Below are positions 39,268 through 47,664 of a stretch of 64,000 nucleotides of DNA, in pieces. Positions within the stretch are counted from its first letter, which is position 1; each line of letters begins with the position of its first letter. This stretch comes from Taklimakanibacter deserti (lineage in GTDB: Bacteria > Pseudomonadota > Alphaproteobacteria > Rhizobiales > Aestuariivirgaceae), in the NCBI GenBank assembly GCA_003574785.1, contig QORU01000008.1:124001-188000 (forward strand), given 5' to 3'. Both the position numbers and the translations under genes were made by a program. The notes beneath the pieces were generated by a model. The model was not told the origin of the DNA. It worked only from the letters and a program-made list of their open reading frames with translations, and did not search any database.

Positions 39268-40557
39268 ATGAAGGGCGAAATCATCAAGCTGGATCGCCGC
39301 CGGTTCCTCGGTCTCGTGGGAGCCGGCCTGGCAGCGGGCGCCGGACCGCTTCTGCCGTCACAATTGGCGGCGGTGCCCGCCGGCGAAGCCATTCGCCCTT
39401 TCCGCATCGATATTCCGGAAGCCCAGCTCGTCGATCTGCGCCGGCGCATCGCCGCCACGCGCTGGCCGGATCGGGAAACGGTCAGCGACCGCTCGCAGGG
39501 CAATCAGCTTGCAACGCTTGAGGACATCGTTCGCTATTGGGGCACGGACTATGATTGGCGGAAGGTGGAGCGGCGCCTCAATGCGCTGCCCATGTTCATG
39601 ACCGAGATCGACGGCGTCGACATCCATTTCATTCACATCCGTTCGCGGCATGAAAATGCCCTGCCGCTCATCGTGACGCATGGATGGCCGGGATCGGTGA
39701 TCGAGCAGCTCAAGATCATCGGCCCTCTCACCGATCCGACCGCGCATGGCGCAAGCGCTGCGGACGCCTTCCATCTGGTGATCCCCTCGATGCCGGGCTT
39801 CGGCTTCTCCGGCAAGCCGAAGGAGACGGGCTGGAACCCCGATCGCATCGCCGGCACCTGGGCCGAACTGATGCGGCGCCTCGGCTACACAAGCTATGTC
39901 GCCCAGGGCGGCGACTGGGGCTCGCCCGTATCCAGCGCCATGGCGCGCCAGGCGGTGGCCGGATTGCTCGGCATCCACATCAATCTGCCGGCGACGGTGC
40001 CGCCCGATATCGCGGGGCTGCTTGCCGGCGGCAGGCCCGCTCCGTCCGAGCTTTCCGACAAGGAGCGCGCCGCGTTCGACGCGCTCGCCACCTTCTACAA
40101 GAAATACCGGGCCTATGGCGCGATCATGGGCACAAGGCCGCAGACGATCGGCTACGCCCTGGCCGATTCCCCGGCCGGGCTCGCGGCCTGGATATTCGAT
40201 TACAACAATGGCGAGCCCGAGCGCCGGCTCGGCAGAGACGACGTGCTGGACAACGTCACGCTCTACTGGCTGACCAATACGGCGACCTCGGCGGCGCGCC
40301 TCTATTGGGAGACCGCCGGTCAAAGTGTTGTAATTTCGGCCGCGCAGAAGACCTCCGAGATCGCTCTTCCGGTCGCGATCTCGGTGTTTCCGGATGAGGT
40401 CTATCGGGCGCCGGAGAGCTGGGCCCGACAGGCCTACTCGAACCTCGTCTATTTCAACGAGGTCGAGAAGGGCGGACATTTCGCTGCCTGGGAGCAGCCG
40501 GCGCTCCTGGCTGCCGAGCTCCGAACCGCCTTCCGATCGCTTCGGCCGGCAAAGTAG
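39268..40557 (+). CDS. Tat-exported epoxide hydrolase-like alpha/beta hydrolase (EHN domain)
   Basis: A 429-residue protein. It begins with a Tat signal (DRRRFLGLVGAGLAAGAG, twin Arg). Residues 45-150 form the epoxide hydrolase N-terminal domain (FRIDIPEAQLVDLRRRIAAT, TRWPD). The hydrolase core shows the oxyanion motif HGWPGS, the nucleophile Asp in QGGDWGSP and the catalytic His in KGGHFAAWEQP, with Tyr residues in the cap (ALADSPAGLAAWI). The family opens epoxides to diols. The Tat signal implies a periplasmic enzyme. It follows the SDR gene and precedes a second secreted hydrolase. Confidence 0.88.
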   Translation: MKGEIIKLDRRRFLGLVGAGLAAGAGPLLPSQLAAVPAGEAIRPFRIDIPEAQLVDLRRRIAATRWPDRETVSDRSQGNQLATLEDIVRYWGTDYDWRKVERRLNALPMFMTEIDGVDIHFIHIRSRHENALPLIVTHGWPGSVIEQLKIIGPLTDPTAHGASAADAFHLVIPSMPGFGFSGKPKETGWNPDRIAGTWAELMRRLGYTSYVAQGGDWGSPVSSAMARQAVAGLLGIHINLPATVPPDIAGLLAGGRPAPSELSDKERAAFDALATFYKKYRAYGAIMGTRPQTIGYALADSPAGLAAWIFDYNNGEPERRLGRDDVLDNVTLYWLTNTATSAARLYWETAGQSVVISAAQKTSEIALPVAISVFPDEVYRAPESWARQAYSNLVYFNEVEKGGHFAAWEQPALLAAELRTAFRSLRPAK

Positions 40558-40647
40558 TTCCAACGCAACGGAGACTCATGTGAAGAGGCATCGCCGAAAA
40601 AGACGAGCCGCTTTTGGTACCGGGCAAGTGAACCACAGGAGCTGAAC

Positions 40648-41592
40648 ATGAATATCCAAGCGCGCAGCCTATTCGCAGGCCTGGCAATGCTCTCTGCTTC
40701 CATCGCATCGGGATACGCTGAGGATGCTCCTCGGAAAGCCGATATCGGCTTCTTCGAGATCGACAAGGACATCACGCTCAGAAGAATGGTGGTGCAGAGC
40801 GCCAGACCGAAGGGGACCGTTCTCTTCCTGCATGGATTTCCGGAGACCCTGTACGCCTGGAAGGATTTGGCACTCGCCCTCGGCGATACTTATGAAGTCC
40901 ACGCTTTCGATTGGCCGGGATACGGACTTTCCTCGCGGCCGCCCGCGGACAGGTTCTCCTACGCGCCCAAAGACTATGCGTATATTCTCGGTGAATACAT
41001 AGCGAAAGCCGGCATCGACACGTCCAAGCTCACGATCTATGCAACGGATATCGGGGCCCTGCCGGCGCTTCTCCTGGCGCTCGAGAAACCCGACATCGCA
41101 AGAACGATCATCGTCGGCGATTTCGCCCCATTCGACAGGCCCGGCTACATGCACGAGACCCTGCAGAGCCTGAAGGCGGGACCTTCGATGGAAGCGGCCC
41201 GCGCCCAGTTCAACCAGCGGCGCGACGATATCCTGGCAAATGCTTTCACGAGGGGCTTGCCCAAGGAAGCCCGCTTCGAGATTTCCGCGGAATTCAAGGC
41301 CGACATGTCCCGCGGCTGGAACCAGGGCGCAATGACGACGGCGGACGCTTTCTCCCACTATTACGCGCACTTTACGCGCGACCAGGACCATTTGGAATCG
41401 CAACTGGCGAAGCTCGAGACCCGCGTGAAGGTGGTTTGGGGCGAACAGGATCTCTACATTAAGAAAGATATGGGAATCGAGTTCGCCGACAGGATCGGCG
41501 CCGAGCTCTCGCTTCTTGCCGGCATCGGGCACTATCCTCACCTCCAGAGTTCCAAGCAGACCGTCGATGAGGTTCGCGCCTCATTCCGCTGA
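40648..41592 (+). CDS. Secreted alpha/beta hydrolase (haloalkane dehalogenase/epoxide hydrolase-like)
   Basis: A 314-residue protein with a Sec signal (residues 1-24, ASIASGYAED). The hydrolase core has HGFPET (oxyanion site), DWPGYGLSSRP, nucleophile elbow YATDIGALPALL with Asp as nucleophile and the catalytic His in GIGHYPHLQ; VVWGEQDLYI holds the acid. An Asp nucleophile points to epoxide hydrolases or haloalkane dehalogenases rather than esterases. The cap lies at about 150-225. AGGAGC lies 5 bases before the ATG. The 90-base gap upstream holds an ATG immediately followed by TGA at 40578, which is not a gene. Confidence 0.85.
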   Translation: MNIQARSLFAGLAMLSASIASGYAEDAPRKADIGFFEIDKDITLRRMVVQSARPKGTVLFLHGFPETLYAWKDLALALGDTYEVHAFDWPGYGLSSRPPADRFSYAPKDYAYILGEYIAKAGIDTSKLTIYATDIGALPALLLALEKPDIARTIIVGDFAPFDRPGYMHETLQSLKAGPSMEAARAQFNQRRDDILANAFTRGLPKEARFEISAEFKADMSRGWNQGAMTTADAFSHYYAHFTRDQDHLESQLAKLETRVKVVWGEQDLYIKKDMGIEFADRIGAELSLLAGIGHYPHLQSSKQTVDEVRASFR

Positions 41593-41674
41593 GAACCTCG
41601 CCGATATTCCGGTCACAGACAGAGCCGAGTGTTTGCGGTAGTCTCTGCCGATCTGTCAGGCGAGGGAGCAAGCA

Positions 41675-41719
41675 ATGATCAGGAAACTCATGGCCGCAGC
41701 TCAGAGCGTGATGACTTGA
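41675..41719 (+). pseudogene. Truncated gene start (14 codons)
   Basis: GAGGGAGCAAGCA precedes an ATG and a short frame MIRKLMAAAQSVMT that then stops. It has the look of a signal-peptide start cut off, and the palindromic repeat begins right after it. It could be the lost 5' end of the serine hydrolase whose remnant is at 43569. Weak by itself. Confidence 0.3.
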
Positions 41720-41740
41720 AAAAGAGTCGGCCCGCCGAAA

Positions 41741-41880
41741 CACCCTCATGCTGAGGTGCGACCCCGGCTTGAGCCGGGGGAGCCTCGAAGCATGATCCAG
41801 GGACCACGGTCTTGCCGCTTGCCACCCTTCGAGGGCCGCTCTCGCCTTCGCGAAGCCGAGACTTCGCTTCAGCGGAGCAA
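41741..41880. repeat. Rhizobial palindromic intergenic repeat (REP/RIME-like)
   Basis: A GC-rich imperfect palindrome: CCTCATGCTGAGGTGCGACCCCG facing a partner with GGGGGAGCCTCGAAGCATG (quoted in parts CATGCTGAGG and GCCTCGAAGCATG), then a second part with CCACCCTTCGAGGGCC and CTTCGCGAAGCC hairpins. Such sequences are scattered in many Hyphomicrobiales genomes between genes. It lies between the truncated start at 41675 and the metallopeptidase gene and may mark a rearrangement endpoint. Confidence 0.6.
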
Positions 41881-41892
41881 AGCGGGCCGGGA

Positions 41893-43516
41893 TCATTTGA
41901 TCCGCATAGGCAGGTCGAGGTCGAAATTGAGGCGGGTCATGATTTGCGTATTGTCCTCTTGTCGCATGTGGTCGGACATCGCGTCCGCATCGCGGTCGAA
42001 CCACAGCGCCGCGGAGTTGCCGCCGCCGCGCCAGGCGCCGACATAGACCTCCTGACCGTTGTCGTAGAATCGCTCGACATCGATCAGGGTATTGCCCGAG
42101 GCATTTTGTCCAGCGAAGTCGGCGAATGCTTGCAGGCCGTTAAATCGAAAGAGCGAGTTTGGCGCCGTGTCGGACGTATCGGGTCGGGCCCGCCAAACCC
42201 CGGCGAAGCGCAACTGGCCGTCGATGTCGTGATAGGCCTCGATATCGGCGAGATACTGCCACTTCGGCACCTCCATCCATCGTGCGACGAACTCGTCCCA
42301 TTTGAGTCCGCTGAAAAACGCGCCGACATTGCGGTCGCCGGCGTCCCGAATCCGCCATACTCCGATATAGGACAGGTGGTCACCATCCTTGAACACCTCG
42401 ATGTCAACCAGTTCCTGGCTCGGCTGGAGTTCGCGCCACTTGCTCTCAAAATCCTGAAAAGAGGTGAGGTAGAACAGCGCGCCGTTGCGGCCGGGATTGC
42501 TGTGCCAGAGTCCACTATAGAGTCTTGTGCCGAAATGAACGTAGGTTGAAATGTCGATCAGCTCGTAATCTCGCGCACGAACTTCCCAGTGCGCCACGAA
42601 ACTCTCCCAGGGCAGCATGTGAACATGACTGTAGTCGCCCTCTGATCCACCCGATTTGAATTTCCAGACTCCGTGCACATAGGGCTTGCTGGTACCTACA
42701 TTGCGAATGAAGTTGGCATAGTTGTCGTTGTTGCGAGTCGCGTGGCGCGGGCTGCGGCGGGCAAGTTCGCGTGCGAGGTCGGCCCCCTTCCAGAATTGGT
42801 CCGGAATGCCACCCGCACCATCACCGTGATAGTCGGTGACATACTTGACGCAGGTGATGCGGCGGCTTGGACAGTCGTCAATGCTCAGCCAGTGGAACAC
42901 CTCGTGCACCAACGTCATGGCCGCATAATCCTTGCGCACCTCCGGGTGTTCAAACGGGTTGTCCATCGCATTCCAGAACGACGGACACGTCACGATGATT
43001 CCGGGGGGGTGCGTGGAAGGCGCTTGGCCACCCGCCCCCCGTGCCGACGGCAGGACATACATCGGTGTGTTCGTTGGCTGACGCGGCAATGGGTTGGCCA
43101 CATCGCAACTCGCGGATCTTGACCTTGCCCACCCCGCGAAAGCGTTGTTCGGCTTTTTTCAGCCCCTCGCGCATGATGTTGCTGCGCTCGCCGTCGAACG
43201 AGCCGAACCAGGTATGTGGCGAAACGCTGTCGTTGTTGTCGACGCGCTCGCGCCGCCACAATCTTTCACGCTCGGTTCGGGTTATTGAATTGAGGGCATC
43301 GGCAAACCTTTGTGTCCGCCAGACAAAGGCGTGTGCCCGCTTGTAGACATCTTCCAGCCGCGACCTCTGGCTGTCCGAGCAGCCCACAATTCTTGGCATA
43401 GCGGTGGGCTTTTTCACTTCATCCGCGGCAAAGACAGGCCGCGGCCCGTCGGCGAGCATCAGGTACGAAGTCAGTACGAGGGCAACGGCAATAATCGGGT
43501 TTGAGTTGTGCTGCAT
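41893..43516 (-). pseudogene. Secreted M35-like metallopeptidase with tandem repeat domains, frameshifted
   Basis: Two minus-strand frames together give one protein of about 540 residues. The first (43516 to about 43100) has a signal peptide and a helical M35-type N-domain up to VKIRELRC. The second (from 43101) goes on with ANPLPRQPTNTP, IIVTCPSFWNAMD, zinc motif HEVFHW (His/Glu/His) and NNDNYANFI, the end block of deuterolysin/Lys-specific M35 enzymes. Skipping one G in TGTGGCC at about 43100 joins them (RC-ANP), so a one-base insertion is the likely break. The C-terminal 230 residues hold about four repeats with a Y-x-GVWR-type core (VHGVWKF, YSGLWHS, YIGVWRI, FAGVWRA, YVGAWRG), resembling bacterial tandem repeat domain 1. 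Confidence 0.65.
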
Positions 43517-43568
43517 AGGCAGATCCATCAACTGGTTCGGCCCGCCCAGGATGTAGCAACGCAAGCAG

Positions 43569-43938
43569 GTAGTTTACGCGCAGGCCGATGAACCGCTGAT
43601 GAATGATGCCAAGAAGGACCTGGCGCTGATCGACGGAAAGCCGCTCCTGGCCGTCTTCCGGGACCGTCTGTTCGGGCCGCTCGGCATGAAGAATACGGCG
43701 CTGCCGCCCGGCACATCGAATGCCATCCCCGATCCCTACGCGCACGGCGCGCCGGCCGATGCGCGCTATCCGGAGGATCTCCGGGCCGCAGCCAGAGCGG
43801 GAACGCTCAAGCCCAATGACGACACGTGGCAAAACCCGTTGGCCTATTTTGCCGCCGGCGGCGTCATCTCGACCGCCGACGATGGTGAAGATACTGGACG
43901 CGATCTATGCGGTGTCACCGCTGCAGCAGGCCAAGTGA
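43569..43938 (+). pseudogene. Remnant of a serine beta-lactamase-like hydrolase
   Basis: A fragment of the class C/esterase serine hydrolase family. It reads KPLLAVFRDRLFGPLGMKNT, DPYAHG and NPLAYFAAGGVISTADD, the segment that lies after the Ser-x-x-Lys and Tyr motifs; both of those are missing. A frameshift near 43880 breaks the frame, and the second frame continues MVKILDAIYAVSPLQQAK to the TGA at 43936-43938. A stop lies just upstream of 43569. It is clearly decayed. The missing N-terminal half might be the truncated start at 41675. Confidence 0.6.
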
Positions 43939-43942
43939 TCTC

Positions 43943-44767
43943 TTATTCAGCCATGCGCAGGACCGCGCGTGTCAGAGTGCTGTCGGGGCGCCTGAGGCCG
44001 TCCAGAATCGTGAAGTGATTGGCGTCGGCGATCGGGGTCAGGTCGCCAGCCAGATGCATGCGCGCCCGGTAGGCATGATAGTCCCGGCTGCTGGCGATCA
44101 TTGCCGGCAATTCGCCTGTGCCATAGGCGATGGAGAGCGGCTTGTCGACACCCGGCCGGCGCAAGGGAGAGAGGGTTTCGATTTCGACCTCCGTAAGCCG
44201 GACCTTGTCATTGACATGAGGGGAATCGCGCAAGTGAGCCAGGTCGAAAACGCCTGAGATCGACAAGCCGGCGGCCACTCTTCGATGCTCCAGCATCAAT
44301 GCCGTAAGATGCCCGCCGGCCGACCACCCGGTGACGATGGCCGGTCCCTCGATGCCGTGATCGGCGGCATGTGCATCCAGCCATTCGAACGCCATGCGCA
44401 ACTCATTGGTGATCTGCGTCAGGCTCGCCTCGGGGGCAAGCGTGTAGCCCGGCATGGCCGCCGACCAGCCCTTCGCCAAGACCCCCTCGGCGAGGCAGGC
44501 GAATATCTCCTTGCTGCCGCGCTGCCAATAGCCGCCGTGGATATGAATGAAACATGGCGCCTTGGGGTCGGCGCCGGGATAGAGATCCCACTTCGTTCGC
44601 TCAGCCGGAGCATAGGCCAGATCAAGGTGTCTCGGATGCTGCGCGCGGAGCAACGCCGAAGCTGCGCTCCAGCTTTCATTCTTCAGTCGGGCGAAATCGG
44701 GGCCGACATGCGCGACGTTGTTGTAGGCGAGATTGCGCGCCTCGGGCGACATGGTCTTCCAATCCAT
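43943..44767 (-). CDS. Alpha/beta hydrolase, kynurenine formamidase/carboxylesterase-like
   Basis: A 274-residue hydrolase. FIHIHGGYWQRG carries the HGGxW oxyanion motif of arylformamidases, VTGWSAGGHL is the nucleophile elbow (Ser in GxSxG), and the acid and His come late (the His in DANHFTILDG). No signal peptide, so cytoplasmic. Candidate substrates are N-formylkynurenine or small esters; no tryptophan-degradation genes are nearby. The start MDWKTMSPEARN at 44767 fits the family better than the ATG 18 bases upstream. It ends 4 bases after the serine hydrolase remnant on the other strand. Confidence 0.8.
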   Translation of the reverse strand: MDWKTMSPEARNLAYNNVAHVGPDFARLKNESWSAASALLRAQHPRHLDLAYAPAERTKWDLYPGADPKAPCFIHIHGGYWQRGSKEIFACLAEGVLAKGWSAAMPGYTLAPEASLTQITNELRMAFEWLDAHAADHGIEGPAIVTGWSAGGHLTALMLEHRRVAAGLSISGVFDLAHLRDSPHVNDKVRLTEVEIETLSPLRRPGVDKPLSIAYGTGELPAMIASSRDYHAYRARMHLAGDLTPIADANHFTILDGLRRPDSTLTRAVLRMAE

Positions 44768-44871
44768 TTCTGACGCAACCCCCATAGGACGACGATCACA
44801 ACCTTATCGAGATGGCCTCCGGTAAGCTCAAAATACTCTCGCACCGCCGCCGGGCAAAGCGCCGTTCTCAG

Positions 44872-44890
44872 ACGTAAGCGATACGTAAGC
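44872..44890. repeat. Short direct repeat ACGTAAGC x2, 11-base period
   Basis: ACGTAAGC occurs at 44872-44879 and 44883-44890, one helical turn apart, in the gap upstream of the CAP-domain gene. It could be a tandem activator site, but it is short enough to be chance. Confidence 0.25.
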
Positions 44891-44987
44891 TCGCATCCGC
44901 CAGCCTCCCTACCCGTGAATGGCGGCGAGTGTCGCGGGCAGTCCCGCGTCAGTTCGCCGATGAACCAATTCGGCTATCGGGAAGGAC

Positions 44988-46406
44988 ATGATCATGCGGG
45001 CGCATTTCTTGGGCAAAAGCCAGGTCAGTGCATTGGCGGCTTTGGTAATTTCATCGTTCGGACATTTCCCGCCTGCAGCAGCACTGGAGTTTGCGCCAGT
45101 TGGCGCGTCCGGCGACGCGGGTTTCCGCGATGTCTGCCCGACGGGCCACTATCTCACTGGAGCGAGCGCGCGCACAGGAGCTTGGGTGGACCAGATAGCC
45201 ATCCTCTGCAGCCCGCCCGTAAATCCGGACGGATCAATTGGATACGGACCGCCGCCCCCCGGGCCGAAGCGCGGGGGAGAGGGCGGGAGTCCCTTGACGA
45301 AGACGTGCGCAAGCAATGAGATTGTCCATGGTATGGGGCTTCTGCACACCGAGGCAAACCGGCAGGTTCGCTTGATTGCGTTCTACTGCGGATTGACGAC
45401 CGGCACCGCAACGCACAACATCGAAATTGGAAATGCGCCGTTCTTCCCTACCGTCTATCAGATTTGCCCTGCGGGAGAGGCCGCTACGGGCATTCAGGGG
45501 CGATTTGGACTGCACGTGAACGCTTTGGGCCTCATTTGCGGACCTTTGCCGTCCGCAGGGGCGCCGCCCCCAGATGCGACCACCGGCGGGTGCACGGGTC
45601 TTGCGGGAGAAGAGTTGGCTATCTGCAACGAGCATAATGCCGTGAGAGCGAAACACGGCGTGCCAGCTTTGAACTGGTCGGCTGATCTTGCAAGCAATGC
45701 AAAGAATTGGGTCGCAGGTTGCCATACCATGACAAACAGCAACGGCGATGAGTTCTTCTGTCATCAAAGCAGCCAGTATGGATGCGGTACGGATCCAGGC
45801 TATAACTATGGAGAAAATCTTTCCTTTGGCTATCCAAGCCGCGGCGGGCAAGAGGCTGCGCGGCAATGGTATTGCGAAGTGAACGTTTACAATTTTGACG
45901 ATCCCTCACCGTTGCTGGCTGGAGAAGATGGTGGGGGCACGATTTTTGGGGACGCGTGCAACCCGGCAAACAACCCGAAAAAAGTGACGGGCCACTTCAC
46001 TCAAGTCATTTGGCGAAACACAACGAGACTGGGTTGTGCGCAGAACAGATGCAAACTCGGCGGCGATGATGGAATTGAAGGCACGCTGTGGGCCTGCGAG
46101 TATGATCCACCCGGAAACTTCAACGCGGGCCAAGCCGGCGTTCTTGAACAGAATGTCCCGAGACCTTTGCAAGGATTTGCCGGACATTCCGCCGGCGCGG
46201 CTGAAAGCAACGATTCGCCTCAACGGACAACGGCAATAATTTCGGACGTGGATCTCTATGATATCCCAGGCGGAGTTGGCAATGTGATCGGCATTCTGAG
46301 AAAAGGGCAGAGATTCCCCCTGATTGGGTGCCGCGAGGATGACTGGTGCCAACTTTCACCCGGATGGGTCTGGGGCTCGTTCGTCGCGCGCAGTCACTCG
46401 CATTGA
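44988..46406 (+). CDS. Secreted CAP-domain (SCP/PR-1-like) protein with N-terminal repeat and C-terminal SH3-like domain
   Basis: A 472-residue exported protein. Residues 1-33 form a signal peptide. Residues 40-185 hold three Cys-rich modules with the pattern CP-x-G-x-TG...I-x-x-C (VCPTGHYLTGASARTG; NEIVHGMGLLHTEAN; ICPAGEAATGIQGRFG). Residues 200-385 are a CAP domain: NEHNAVRAKHGVPALNW, GCGTDPGYNYGENL, GHFTQVIWRNTTRLGC and GTLWACEYDPPGN match CAP motifs, with conserved His/Glu. The last 70 residues look like a bacterial SH3 (DVDLYDIPGG, IGILRKGQ, DDWCQLSPGWVWGSFV). Role unknown; CAP proteins are secreted and often bind lipids or cell walls. ATG 44988 or 44994 may be the start. Confidence 0.82.
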   Translation: MIMRAHFLGKSQVSALAALVISSFGHFPPAAALEFAPVGASGDAGFRDVCPTGHYLTGASARTGAWVDQIAILCSPPVNPDGSIGYGPPPPGPKRGGEGGSPLTKTCASNEIVHGMGLLHTEANRQVRLIAFYCGLTTGTATHNIEIGNAPFFPTVYQICPAGEAATGIQGRFGLHVNALGLICGPLPSAGAPPPDATTGGCTGLAGEELAICNEHNAVRAKHGVPALNWSADLASNAKNWVAGCHTMTNSNGDEFFCHQSSQYGCGTDPGYNYGENLSFGYPSRGGQEAARQWYCEVNVYNFDDPSPLLAGEDGGGTIFGDACNPANNPKKVTGHFTQVIWRNTTRLGCAQNRCKLGGDDGIEGTLWACEYDPPGNFNAGQAGVLEQNVPRPLQGFAGHSAGAAESNDSPQRTTAIISDVDLYDIPGGVGNVIGILRKGQRFPLIGCREDDWCQLSPGWVWGSFVARSHSH

Positions 46407-46447
46407 CTCTTGTCGAGCCGGCGCGAGCACGTATTATTTGAATGAAG

Positions 46448-46523
<76 letters not shown>

Positions 46524-46595
46524 GCCGCGCCCCGGAACGAGGCGTTTGAACGAAGCGGGCCGGGTTATAGGCGACGGTTTTGAGCCTGTCCAGCC

Positions 46596-47210
46596 TTAAT
46601 GGCTGAGCGCCCGAGCCAGTGCTTTCATGTCCCCCCGTTCGGCGAATTCCGTGCCGATCTCAGCCATATGGAATCGTAAAGTATTGCGAAACATGGTGAA
46701 ATCGTGCTGACGCAGTCTTTCGTCGAGAGGCAGCCGCTCGAAGATCTCGCGTGCCCGGGCGAGTGGAATTTCATGCACCTCCTTGGGCGGGCCGAGCCCG
46801 GCGACGCCCAGATCGTGATCGAGAGCTTCCGCCGCCTGATGCCAGAACTGCGGGTCCTGGCCGGGGGGCAGCGGGAAGCCCGAAAAGACGTCACGCCCGA
46901 TTGCGACGAGCGCCGCGTGAAGCTCGAGGGTGGGGCCTGCCGCGGAAGGGCGAATCAGTCCCTCCGCCATTTCGCTCACCATGGAGAAAGCGGCGGGATA
47001 GGATCCCCAGCGCGCCTCTTCATAGGCGGCGAGGAAGGCCGGCTCCGAAAGCAGTGTCGAAAACATCATGTTGGAGCGCGCCTGGACATATTCCATGATC
47101 GATTTCTGAGTCAGGAACGCCGCCCGGCTCATCAGGAATTCCTTGAGTTCGTCGCGCGTTGCGATCGGCTGCGGCGCGAACAGATTCTTGACGGTGGACC
47201 ACAGGCTCAT
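46596..47210 (-). CDS. Protein of unknown function, 204 residues
   Basis: Not recognised. The product from ATG 47210 begins MSLWSTVKNLFAPQ and is a soluble, mostly helical protein: MSRAAFLTQKSIMEYVQARSN (quoted in part as FLTQKSIMEYVQAR), MMFSTLLSEPAFLAAYEEARW, FSGFPLPPGQDPQFWHQAAE and RLRQHDFTMFRNTLRFHM. Helix patterns and charge resemble small rhizobial conserved hypotheticals near tRNA genes. No signal peptide or membrane segment. Upstream in-frame codons reach 47291 and cross the direct-repeat region of the divergent DUF4212 promoter, so the shorter form is preferred. It is divergent from DUF4212. Confidence 0.65.
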   Translation of the reverse strand: MSLWSTVKNLFAPQPIATRDELKEFLMSRAAFLTQKSIMEYVQARSNMMFSTLLSEPAFLAAYEEARWGSYPAAFSMVSEMAEGLIRPSAAGPTLELHAALVAIGRDVFSGFPLPPGQDPQFWHQAAEALDHDLGVAGLGPPKEVHEIPLARAREIFERLPLDERLRQHDFTMFRNTLRFHMAEIGTEFAERGDMKALARALSH

Positions 47211-47263
47211 GCGCCATGATGACACCGCCTCGCCCCTTCGCACAAGCCGGTCATCCTCATGCG

Positions 47264-47307
47264 CATGAGTCCAAAGTCGAATAGCGCTCATGAGTCCAAA
47301 GTTGAAT
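47264..47307. repeat. Tandem direct repeat upstream of the DUF4212-symporter operon
   Basis: CATGAGTCCAAAGTCGAAT (47264-47282) and CATGAGTCCAAAGTTGAAT (47289-47307) match at 18 of 19 bases, with a 25-base period. They lie 90-130 bases before the DUF4212 ATG, in the gap divergent to the unknown gene at 46596-47210. The spacing of about 2.5 turns and the position fit paired binding sites for a regulator of the symporter operon. Confidence 0.55.
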
Positions 47308-47396
47308 TAGGCCGCAGCGTCATTGGTGTTAGTTCTACCATGACTCGCAAAAGGGGAATGCGAGCACAACGACCACGGAAATGGGAGGAACCGCCA

Positions 47397-47654
47397 ATGG
47401 CTGGTCCGGATACCGAGGGTCACTGGGGAGCGACATCGAGGCTCATGTGGATCGCGCTGGCGATCTGGGCCTTTTTTTCCTTCGTGATCCATTTCTTCGT
47501 CACTTGGCTGAACGACATCGTCATACTGGGCTTCCCGCTCGGCTTCTACATGGCCGCGCAGGGCTCGCTCATCGCCTTCGTCGTGCTGCTCTTCTGGTTC
47601 GCCAGGAGACAGGATGCGATCGATCGCGAATTCGGCGTCGCCGAAGAAGATTGA
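47397..47654 (+). CDS. DUF4212 small membrane protein, partner of the sodium:solute symporter
   Basis: An 85-residue protein of the DUF4212 family with two transmembrane helices (residues 16-40, MWIALAIWAFFSFVIHFFVT, and 47-72, LGFPLGFYMAAQGSLIAFVV) and an acidic C-terminal tail (RQDAIDREFGVAEED). It is always found immediately before a symporter of the VC_2705 group, probably as an accessory subunit. GGAGGAACC lies 6 bases before the ATG. The symporter start is 11 bases after its stop. A longer in-frame upstream stretch is rejected because it lacks a ribosome site and crosses the promoter. Confidence 0.92.
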   Translation: MAGPDTEGHWGATSRLMWIALAIWAFFSFVIHFFVTWLNDIVILGFPLGFYMAAQGSLIAFVVLLFWFARRQDAIDREFGVAEED

Positions 47655-47664
47655 GGGGGATGAC

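Noticed and set aside
40570..40583. GGAG followed by ATG-TGA, a start codon with an immediate stop.
   Set aside because: Probably a scar or chance; minimal start-stop elements exist but there is no other sign of regulation here.
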